Assembly: GCA_001899315.1 (NCBI GenBank)
Contig: MOYA01000003.1
Coordinates: forward strand, 708,585-750,405
Reading direction: 5' to 3'
DNA: 41,821 bases
Source: Candidatus Obscuribacter phosphatis
Lineage (GTDB): Bacteria > Cyanobacteriota > Vampirovibrionia > Obscuribacterales > Obscuribacteraceae
The translations under genes and the position numbers were made by a program. The notes below the pieces were generated by a model. The model did not search any database. It was not told the origin of the DNA and worked only from the letters and a program-made list of their open reading frames with translations. Position 1 is the stretch's first letter. Every line of letters begins with the position of its first letter. Of the stretch, positions 24,901 through 30,936 are shown one piece after another.

Positions 24901-25045
24901 CGGCAAGCACCACAAAATACATCGAAGCCAGCGCTGCCAGACCAACAAGGAAGGGCACTACAGTAATGCAAAGCCCCATGAGAAAGAAAGAAGAACTGGT
25001 TCTAGATCTAGAAGGGAAATTCTGATTGGGCCATCTGTTTGGCAC
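21977..25045 (-). CDS. Double histidine kinase with complementary degenerate halves
   Basis: About 1022 residues made of two full sensor-kinase layouts in a row. Half 1: span about 19-48, extracytoplasmic domain, span about 182-206, a helical region where the usual AHDLRxP reads AADLDST (no His), then an intact ATP-binding domain with N-box ENVLANLLGNAIKFA (about 387-401), DSGP (431) and GQGFGLGL (about 467-474). Half 2: span about 536-561, sensor region, span about 713-736, HAMP-like linker, intact AIAHDVRSPI with phosphoacceptor H802, then an ATP domain that lost its N-box (RYLIKFALS) and DxG motif. A 9-base repeat codes for an SSV linker in half 2. GTG at 25045 has AAGGA eight bases before it; ATG at 25054 and 25117 are alternatives. 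It overlaps the upstream TPR gene and faces the response regulator. Confidence 0.85.
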   Translation of the reverse strand: MPNRWPNQNFPSRSRTSSSFFLMGLCITVVPFLVGLAALASMYFVVLAGQNYARQAEAIWGSSQAVEIAFADLVLHGYRKLSPIFSGEAVSELQLPEKLSGQPPVQDAKAAELVSLCRSLQSVVDKESNRLAGQAFHSNQERLVSYAGLSLKTLGAAGAIDNYLKGNEEQAEAIWSSWQRLCSLFWLLAWLSIAGSIALALMIASYFNRGIVARLLALENLVGALGKGQFAIEQLDEKAMVPYSSAKPAFGWSTANAFLSIEQAFTRLFGEINKSRRESAAIVGLLAADLDSTVRGLGIEADINEDRSRKINAALHKISDFAGELKTLSGVVLPASLEKLSNSEFRVKDAVEKVFLELSALAASREIELVFEGSEQTFLVTDRRIFENVLANLLGNAIKFAPSPSRVRAVLLRPPSNSGLWQDGLLLQIVDSGPELSQEQVEQIWGTADRQNRERQTNTGLVSEKFGQGFGLGLAFCRLVLERCGARLSYSKEEGQSIFSLAFPSRQLDILEFSAVDGDRDRVPTSESAVQVSPFLRKTVLLLCLPILFQGFLFGALAVSVLDSDKLLMQIKSRQEISAYAGRAWLNLFGGGYWTALSLAMQNSRYAEQASASLVTVRKLLTRLDLSSRNEMKDEALWRGVIPTVEGELSRLDSAFESTMASVGFGREDMLGSLAFSIKRGQLFSLRMMQVLSGQFRQIDEILSLQAQRFVFLQFQFLILTFLCLAFCIALPVVFSRNLVKRLEALAALACGGYGQISQTARDSQAIDADEIDRLQAKLVSMLDQLAENESIKERLITAIAHDVRSPIQNLVLLLEAGGSENSHIANRAQAEMALSRFKRSLAIIQDLLVLQKLAAKAEALEPVDSASSASSVSSVSSVSSVVSLQELLADQVAEFADEAGLKDVFIEMSGTFPEIRGDKSLSTLLVRYLIKFALSLCANGQVLVLKSETAAGPTLSASLTGDIREAVTACTRFSVAAGEDIEAYALSLSLQNLTRLVSLTGTSLQVRYNKERHESLLEIDF
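22404..22448. repeat. 9-base tandem repeat in the kinase gene
   Basis: Five in-frame units of GAACTTACT or near copies (GAGCTTGCT), encoding SSV/SSA between the phosphoacceptor helix and the degenerate ATPase domain. Such runs can change copy number by slippage and would change the linker length. Confidence 0.9.
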
Positions 25046-25829
25046 TCTGTTCATCCTTAAGAGCTTCTTTGGCTTTACCCATTTTCTTGAAAAGTTGGGC
25101 CCTGTAGCCGTAAGCATAGGGTTCGGTCGGTCTTATTTTAATCATTTGCGAGGCAGACTCGACAGCTTTATCGTACATTTTGCGGTTCTCGTACGAACGG
25201 GCTAGTTCATATGCCGACCAATAATGCTTAGGATCTATCTTGAGAGCCTTGATGAACTCTTGTGCCGCTTCCTCCTCCCGTCCTAAATTGCGTAGAATCT
25301 GTCCTTTCAGCTTAAACCGCTCCAGAGAATTCCCACTCTTTTGAGCCTTCTCTACTTCAAACAAAGCCTTGTGCCACTGCCCAAGCTCGGCAAAGTTGCG
25401 GGCTTTGCAATCAAACACATAACCTTCAGCGATGGGAATTTTTGCCCGCGTTTGCATGCGCTCATATACCTCCAAATCGGCAAGCCCAGCTTTGGCTTCA
25501 TTCAGTTCGGTATAGGCTACCCCCCGAAAGTAATAGGGCATAGCCTGACCGGGGAAGTCCTTGATCGCCCCGTCCGCTTCTCTAACCACCTGCTGAAAGC
25601 GACTAGACATGAGGAGCTTACGAGTCTTATCACAGTAAGCCGCCAGCCTGAGAAATTCGTTCTTGGCTCTTTCATCGGCAGCGCCCTTACCGGCAAGCTC
25701 ACGAGCCAGACAAGCGCAAGATCCAGACCCAGAAGATCCAGACCCAGAAGATCCAAACGGGTCGATGCCAATCAGCGCACAAGCAAATACTAAAGCCTTA
25801 GCAAGCAGCCAATAATGTGCCAGCCTCAT
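25008..25829 (-). CDS. TPR protein, probably exported, upstream of the kinase
   Basis: 273 residues. The N-terminus is hydrophobic (about 6-22) and is followed by a GSSGSGSSGSGSC stretch encoded by a 15-base repeat, so it is likely exported or membrane-tethered. The rest is helical repeats of TPR type (PYYFRGVAYTELNEAKAGL, KLKGQILRNLGREEEAAQEFIKAL, SAYELARSYENRKMYDKAV, AYGYRAQLFKKMGKAKEAL). It has a good promoter (TTGCAG-16-TATAAT at 25863-25890). Its 3' end overlaps the double kinase by 38 bases, so the two are translationally coupled and the TPR protein may be an accessory sensor of the kinase (inference). Confidence 0.75.
   Translation of the reverse strand: MRLAHYWLLAKALVFACALIGIDPFGSSGSGSSGSGSCACLARELAGKGAADERAKNEFLRLAAYCDKTRKLLMSSRFQQVVREADGAIKDFPGQAMPYYFRGVAYTELNEAKAGLADLEVYERMQTRAKIPIAEGYVFDCKARNFAELGQWHKALFEVEKAQKSGNSLERFKLKGQILRNLGREEEAAQEFIKALKIDPKHYWSAYELARSYENRKMYDKAVESASQMIKIRPTEPYAYGYRAQLFKKMGKAKEALKDEQSAKQMAQSEFPF
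25720..25758. repeat. 15-base tandem repeat
   Basis: GATCCAGACCCAGAA occurs twice in full and once in part, encoding a Gly/Ser linker just after the signal segment of the TPR protein. Confidence 0.9.
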
Positions 25830-25862
25830 GATTCTCAGTTTTTCTGCCTAGGGGATGTCTCG

Positions 25863-25890
25863 ATTATAGGTTAATTTAGTGGTGCTGCAA
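25863..25890 (-). promoter_or_regulatory. Promoter of the TPR-kinase operon
   Basis: Leftward TTGCAG, 16-base spacer, TATAAT. Predicted transcript start about 25 bases before the TPR-protein ATG. Confidence 0.65.
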
Positions 25891-25961
25891 CTTAGCGCTG
25901 CTTGGCTCAACCCCATTATTTCTAAATCAAAACACCGCCCTGCATCATATAAATGCTAGGC

Positions 25962-26234
25962 TCAAACGAGGCTTCGCGCCTTATACTGCTGCCAATAGTC
26001 CATAGATTGCATGAGCCATTCGGTAGCACTTTCAGTATCGCCAATTTCTAGTAAGAGGTTACCAAGCTTGTGAGTGAGCCAATAACTGTCATACAAACTC
26101 TCTCCGTCTTCCGCCCCTTTTAACTGCTCCAGCGCCTCCACCATCTTTCTGGCTGCCTCCGCCCTAGACTTGGTATTCATTGCTGAAGCATCCAGTCTAG
26201 TCAGTCTTCTATAGTCATCCGCCGTTAACGCCAT
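25962..26234 (-). CDS. Small helical protein
   Basis: 90 residues from ATG at 26234 (MALTADDYRRL). The pattern LTHKLGNLLLEIGDTESATEWLMQSMDYW resembles one TPR hairpin. The frame is open to a GTG at 26318, but that stretch encodes a Val-Thr run from a hexamer repeat and has no start signals. AAGG lies about ten bases before 26234. Nothing points to a function. Confidence 0.45.
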   Translation of the reverse strand: MALTADDYRRLTRLDASAMNTKSRAEAARKMVEALEQLKGAEDGESLYDSYWLTHKLGNLLLEIGDTESATEWLMQSMDYWQQYKARSLV

Positions 26235-26284
26235 CTGCCACCCGCCTTGTTCGAACCTAAACCAACCATCTAGCAACCAACCCA

Positions 26285-26322
26285 ACACCGTAACCGTAAC
26301 CGTCACCAACACCGTCACCGTC
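26285..26322. repeat. Hexamer repeat ACCGTA/ACCGTC
   Basis: A short run of ACCGTA, ACCGTC and ACACCGTC units, upstream of the small helical protein. Probably slippage-derived. Confidence 0.7.
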
Positions 26323-26492
26323 TATCACGACCGCGCAAACTCTCCTCTGGCGCAACCGTCTAATTCCAGGCTAGCAGCCGGCTGCTTCCAGCCCCATCGG
26401 TTAACCGACGGATCTTTGCACAAGCGGGGTATATTGCTTCAAGGCAAGACCAGTTACTCAATTTCTACAAAATTTCAAAGGACAGATTAAGC

Positions 26493-27212
26493 ATGGTGGA
26501 CCAGGCCGATAGAAACCAGGGCACAAAAGAACTGGCAGAAAAAATCGTGGCAGACAGCGTCAGAGGTGGAAGCGGCGACTCTTTCAGAGATGAAATCGGT
26601 CAGATGACCGATGATCAAAGACTAAGCCTGGTGAAAGACCTGCAGGGAAAAGTAACTGAACACAACCGAGGAGGGGAAGACCCGCTATATCTAGAGGCTC
26701 ATCTAGATAGAAATGACGGTACGGTCAAAGACATTGACATCATCAAGGCAGCCGACCCTAATGACCCGGTTAAAAATCTAAACCGACTCGACTTGTATGA
26801 CAGCGGCGATAAAGCCGGCTTGGAAGCCGATGAGAAGCAAAGACTAGACGCCCTCACCGCCCCTTTTGAACATCTCTATTTTAGCCGCATCGGCTTAAAC
26901 TCAAGCCAAGAAATGAATAATCCGGCTTTAGACTCAGAGGCCGGCAGAAGAGATCCAAGACAAGAGTTGATCAGGCAAACCACTAGAGAAATGCTTGCCG
27001 AACTAAACATTACCGATGCAAGCGGGGAAGAGGCGAGAAAACTAGTGGAGAACTTCTCAGGCAATGTCAATATGAATGGAGAGAGACAAACCAAGCTCTT
27101 CGACCCCAGCCAAAGCTATTTGAAATTGACTAGTGACAACAAATATCCGGCATGGCTCAGCCGCGAAATCAATCAAAACAATCTTGAGGCAGAAGCTTTA
27201 GAAAACGAATAG
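26493..27212 (+). CDS. Soluble acidic protein of unknown function
   Basis: 239 residues, highly charged, no membrane span or signal. Stretches such as MTDDQRLSLVKDLQGKV and AEKIVADSV are helical. I recognise no domain; Asp/Asn-rich motifs (DRNDGTVKDID) could suggest metal binding but do not form a clear EF-hand. AAGGA lies ten bases before the ATG. Its stop is one base away from the stop of the convergent ATP-grasp gene, with no terminator between, so both transcripts must overlap. Confidence 0.6.
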   Translation: MVDQADRNQGTKELAEKIVADSVRGGSGDSFRDEIGQMTDDQRLSLVKDLQGKVTEHNRGGEDPLYLEAHLDRNDGTVKDIDIIKAADPNDPVKNLNRLDLYDSGDKAGLEADEKQRLDALTAPFEHLYFSRIGLNSSQEMNNPALDSEAGRRDPRQELIRQTTREMLAELNITDASGEEARKLVENFSGNVNMNGERQTKLFDPSQSYLKLTSDNKYPAWLSREINQNNLEAEALENE

Positions 27213-27213
27213 T

Positions 27214-28374
27214 TTAGGAACGGCTGAGCATTTGCCGAGCTGACTCCAGAAGTGGCTCTAGAGCTTGATCGCGCAAGATATAGCCATGGTTGCCAATTAC
27301 TCTGGCAAACACTTCTTGGATGCGTTCATCGTGCACCAGAAGTTCTTTGTAGCGCTCAACAACTTGCAAGTGGTTGAGTTTGTAATTCATTCTGTCTTTG
27401 CGTCCGACATAAATTACAAAATATGGTCTGAGCGCATAATTGGCTTTCTTGCCTTGCACGATCATCTCGGACCAAACGCGGCAAGCATCAAAGTCGAACA
27501 TATAGTTGAACATGTTGAGAGTCAGCCCACCAGGCGGACGCATATTCACTTCAAGAGGAACGATGCGCCCACTTTCGGTTTTGAAAAACTCGAAGTGAAA
27601 GAAACGAGCCTTCAAATCAAAAGCCTTCAAAACGGCACGACCAAGCGTCTCAAGCTCTGGTTCTATGGTTCTCACCGCCCAATAAAAGAGATCATCGTCT
27701 TGATTGACGATATCCATAATGCCACTGCTGTAGCGCAAAGAAGAAGAGAAGACCAGATCGCCGTCGCGATCAACCAAGCCATCAAAAGTAACGATATCGC
27801 CCTTGACGAACTCTTCTACAATATAGTCTAGAGGCGGCTTCTCTACTATAAATCTTTCGGCATCAGTTCTATTTTCAATTTTAAAAGTTGCTGCCGCCCC
27901 AACACCGTTATCGGGTTTAGCAACCACCGGATATCCTACTTCCGAAACAAACTTCCAAAAACTTTCAGCATCACGACAAACAGCCCCCCGAGCCGGACTC
28001 AACCCGGCACTACGAAAAATCTCTTTCATCTTGGACTTGCATTTTATCGTCTCAATCTCACCGGTTTTGATACCATCGATATTGAAATCTGTGCGCAATT
28101 TAGCTTCTGTCTCTAACCAATATTCGCTGTGACTGTCGATATGATCTAGCTTGCCGTATTTGTGGGTGAAATAACCCAGTGCGCGCACAAGTTGGTCATA
28201 ATCATGCATATCTGAAACATAGTAATATTCGGTCAAGGAATGCTTGAGCAAAGGGCTAAGGCTCTCATAGGGCTGGTCTGCCACACCTAGAACATTGGCG
28301 CCGCACTCTCTTAGGCGAAGAGCAAAAGTATCGAAATTCGGCGGAAAATGCGGCGAAAGAAATACCGAGTTCAT
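27214..28374 (-). CDS. ATP-grasp carboxylate-amine/thiol ligase family protein
   Basis: 386 residues. ATP-grasp fold: an N-terminal Rossmann-like domain (about 1-110, FLSPHFPPNFDTFALRLRECGANVLGVAD), then YPVVAKPDNGVGAAATFKI (ATP-binding Lys and Gly-rich loop), DYIVEEFVKGDIVTFDGLVD, and the metal-binding RFFHFEFFKTESGRIVPLEVNMRPPGG with Glu and Asn ligands. Such enzymes activate a carboxylate as acyl-phosphate and join it to an amine or thiol; the substrate cannot be told from sequence. AAGGA lies nine bases before the ATG. It stands alone, divergent from the RNB gene. Confidence 0.85.
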   Translation of the reverse strand: MNSVFLSPHFPPNFDTFALRLRECGANVLGVADQPYESLSPLLKHSLTEYYYVSDMHDYDQLVRALGYFTHKYGKLDHIDSHSEYWLETEAKLRTDFNIDGIKTGEIETIKCKSKMKEIFRSAGLSPARGAVCRDAESFWKFVSEVGYPVVAKPDNGVGAAATFKIENRTDAERFIVEKPPLDYIVEEFVKGDIVTFDGLVDRDGDLVFSSSLRYSSGIMDIVNQDDDLFYWAVRTIEPELETLGRAVLKAFDLKARFFHFEFFKTESGRIVPLEVNMRPPGGLTLNMFNYMFDFDACRVWSEMIVQGKKANYALRPYFVIYVGRKDRMNYKLNHLQVVERYKELLVHDERIQEVFARVIGNHGYILRDQALEPLLESARQMLSRS

Positions 28375-28446
28375 AGAGGGCTGTCCTTTGGGCTGAGAGG
28401 CAATTGCCTTGGGTTTCAGGGCTGCGCCCGAGAAGTATAAGCAGAC

Positions 28447-28475
28447 TTGGCACAGGGTGCAATATGCCTTATTCT
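28447..28475 (+). promoter_or_regulatory. Promoter of the RNB gene
   Basis: TTGGCA, 17-base spacer, TATTCT, about 95 bases before the TTG start. Confidence 0.55.
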
Positions 28476-28570
28476 GCCTTTTGTTAGAATATTGGCTCTT
28501 GATGCGCTCGGGAATATAACCAAGATATGTTGCAAATCGGTCACAAATAGTCGAAGCAGGAGCCTAAAAT

Positions 28571-30118
28571 TTGCCCAGAAGAAGAAACCGGCACCACAAA
28601 AACCATCAAGACTCTCACCGAGAGCCGATGCTGCGCTCACCAAAGCAAGATCTGCGAGACCGTGCTCGACTTGAAATGGCCCTAAACGGCATGCGCTCTG
28701 TCTTTTCAGAAGAAGCGCGCAAACAGATTCGCGACCTCTTGCATAAATTCGACAACGGCGAAGGCTTGCTGACCCTAGGCAAAAAGTCGGCAACCAAAGA
28801 TATGCGGCACTTGCTCTGGTCTTCAATAGACAATCCAGACTCGAAAGATTTGGACCAAATTGAATATGCCGAAAGATTATCAGACGGAGAAACCAGGGTC
28901 TATATCGCCATTGCCGATGTCGACTCATTTGTGCCGGAAAAGAGCCCAATCGATGAGGCAGCCAGACAGAATACCACCTCGGTCTATACCGGCATAATCA
29001 ACTTTCCGATGTTGCCCGACGAGCTCAGCTACGATATGACCTCGCTATTGCCTGATATCGAGCGCCTGGCCATGGTCTATGAAATGACCGTCGGCAGCAA
29101 AGGACATGTCATAGAAAGCAAGGTCTACCGCGCCTTAGTGGTAAACAAAGCCAAGCTCGATTATCGCAGCATCGGCGACTGGCTGGACGGCAAGAGTTCG
29201 GTGCCTCGCGAAGTAAAGAAAATTGCCGGACTGACCGAGCAAATTCTTCTGCAAAACCATATCAAAGAACTTATAGCCGAACTGAGGCAAAAACACGGTT
29301 CACTCTTTCTGCGCACAGTTGAAGCAAGAGCAGTGGCAGTTGAAGGACAAGTTTTAGACCTTGAGCTTGTGGAAGAGAACCCGGCCCGTGACTTAATAGA
29401 AAACCTGATGATCGTCGCGAATATGGCTGTTTCAGGCTATCTTGACCAGAAAGGCTATCCATCGATCAAAAGGGTAGTACGCACCCCGGAACGTTGGCCC
29501 AAAATAGTCGAACTAGCAGCCTTCCACCGAGAGCACCTGCCTCAAACTCCCGATGCCCGCGCCCTGCAAGCATTCCTGCTGAAAATGCGAGAGCGAGATC
29601 CACTTCGCTTTCCCGATTTGTCTCTGCGCATCGTCAAACTCTTGGGCAAGGGCGAATATATTCTTGATCCGCCCGGTGAAAATAATCCTGGACACTTCGC
29701 CCTGGCAGTCAACGATTACACCCATTCCACCGCACCCAATCGCCGCTATGTAGATCTCATTACCCAGAGACTTCTTAAGGCAGCTATTGATGGACAACCT
29801 TGTCCCTACAGCGAAGACGAACTCTCAGACCTGGCCCTCGAATGCACCCGTAAGACCAGCCTGGCCAAGAAAATCGAGCGGACCATGCGCAAAATTGCAG
29901 CGGCAAGCTTGTTGGAAAGCCAAATCGGGCGCACCTTCGATGGTATCGTCACTGGTGTCAAAGACGACGAAGTTTATGTCAGACTACTCAAGCCACCCGC
30001 AGAAGGACGCATCGTAGAAGGCGGATCTGGACTGGATGTAGGCGATGAAGTAAGAGTGAAACTTCTGATGGTGGATGAAACCAACGCCTTCATCGACTTT
30101 GCCTACGTAAGAAGATAA
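28571..30118 (+). CDS. RNase II/R-type 3'-5' exoribonuclease, short form
   Basis: 515 residues. RNB catalytic domain (about 75-430) plus C-terminal S1 domain (about 445-513); the N-terminal cold-shock domains of RNase R and II are absent. The active-site loop reads SSIDNPDSKDLDQIE (84-98), so three of the four Asp positions are kept and Gln replaces the last; I recall this D-L-D-Q form from short RNB proteins in other phyla, so it need not be inactive. HSTAPNRRYVDLITQRLL (about 387-404) is the conserved substrate-binding block. TTG at 28571 is chosen because AGGAG lies eight bases upstream; ATG at 28628 and 28676 lack good sites. It should degrade RNA from the 3' end in the cytoplasm. Confidence 0.88.
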   Translation: MPRRRNRHHKNHQDSHREPMLRSPKQDLRDRARLEMALNGMRSVFSEEARKQIRDLLHKFDNGEGLLTLGKKSATKDMRHLLWSSIDNPDSKDLDQIEYAERLSDGETRVYIAIADVDSFVPEKSPIDEAARQNTTSVYTGIINFPMLPDELSYDMTSLLPDIERLAMVYEMTVGSKGHVIESKVYRALVVNKAKLDYRSIGDWLDGKSSVPREVKKIAGLTEQILLQNHIKELIAELRQKHGSLFLRTVEARAVAVEGQVLDLELVEENPARDLIENLMIVANMAVSGYLDQKGYPSIKRVVRTPERWPKIVELAAFHREHLPQTPDARALQAFLLKMRERDPLRFPDLSLRIVKLLGKGEYILDPPGENNPGHFALAVNDYTHSTAPNRRYVDLITQRLLKAAIDGQPCPYSEDELSDLALECTRKTSLAKKIERTMRKIAAASLLESQIGRTFDGIVTGVKDDEVYVRLLKPPAEGRIVEGGSGLDVGDEVRVKLLMVDETNAFIDFAYVRR

Positions 30119-30140
30119 GCCGCAACAAGCGAGCCAACAG

Positions 30141-30617
30141 CTAGGGGTCTTTTCTCCCAATGGCGCCGACTTGAGCCTTGGTCACTCGAATATAACTTTC
30201 TGGATCAATGATTATCTGGGTGCCCCGCACTCCTGCTGATATAGATATCTTTTCAAATAGATAGACGTTTTCATCAACAAAAACCGGATAATCCTTTTTG
30301 CAAGCCAAGGCGGTGACACCACCCCTGATATAACCGGTGAGAGGCTGTACTTCTTTCAGGGGCACAACTTCGCATTTTCTATCGCCTGTCAAACGAGCCA
30401 ATGACTTGGGATCTAGCTGGGCGTCACCGGCAACGACGGCAAGAAGTATGCCGGTGCGATCACCGCGAACCACCAAGGTCTTGAAGACTTGCTCGGGTGG
30501 AAAGCCTATTTTGCTTGCCACTGTTTCTGCACTCAAGTCATCAGGGTCGACTTGATACTCTTTCAACTCGTAGTCAATATTGAGGCTATCAAGAATTCGA
30601 ACTGCATTAGTCTTCAT
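30141..30617 (-). CDS. ybaK: Cys-tRNA(Pro)/Cys-tRNA(Cys) deacylase, YbaK type
   Basis: 158 residues. YbaK/EbsC-family trans-editing enzyme that removes mischarged amino acids (mainly Cys from tRNA-Pro). Landmarks: KTNAVRILDSLNIDYELKEY, SAETVASKIGFPPEQVFKTLVVRG, LAVVAGDAQLDPKSLARLTG with the catalytic Lys just before (VFKTLV), GYIRGGVTALACKKDYPVFVDE (the GGxxPxG-type substrate loop, here TGYIRGGVTAL), and the strand RGTQIIIDP. Length is normal. ATG at 30617 is preferred over an in-frame TTG two codons upstream; AGACGG lies about six bases before it. It converges with the RNB gene, 22 bases apart. Confidence 0.9.
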   Translation of the reverse strand: MKTNAVRILDSLNIDYELKEYQVDPDDLSAETVASKIGFPPEQVFKTLVVRGDRTGILLAVVAGDAQLDPKSLARLTGDRKCEVVPLKEVQPLTGYIRGGVTALACKKDYPVFVDENVYLFEKISISAGVRGTQIIIDPESYIRVTKAQVGAIGRKDP

Positions 30618-30842
30618 GGTCAACCGTCTCTAAAAAACCACCGAAAGCGTTCCAAAATTATGGCAACAAGTGACATAAATCAAAAACTTTTGAAAGTTTG
30701 TTCACTTTTCAACGCCACCCTCAATCTAACAAACCGCCTGCCCGACTGCACCATGCTTTCTTTCAGTCATTTGAACAAGCTCAATATCAATGTAAACACA
30801 TACTTCAGGTAAGTAACGCTGATGCATTCTGATAAAGTTTTA

Positions 30843-30936
30843 GCCTTATGATCAGACCTCATGTATGAAAATACATAAGGCATCTACTGGAAACCCACCT
30901 CCTTCTCCACAAAACATACGTTGAGGTCTGAGAGAC
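30843..30936 (+). promoter_or_regulatory. Structured leader sequestering a ribosome-binding site
   Basis: TCAGACCTCA (30852-30861) is the exact reverse complement of TGAGGTCTGA (30922-30931), and the helix continues past one bulge with TGTATG (30862-30867) against CATACG (30915-30920, one G-U pair), for 16 pairs. The GAGG inside the 3' arm is the best ribosome-binding site for the TTG start at 30937. A competing helix GCCTTATG (30843-30850) with CATAAGGC (30874-30881) crosses the first one; since the joining loop is a single base both cannot form fully. This is the layout of an on/off leader. Confidence 0.55.
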
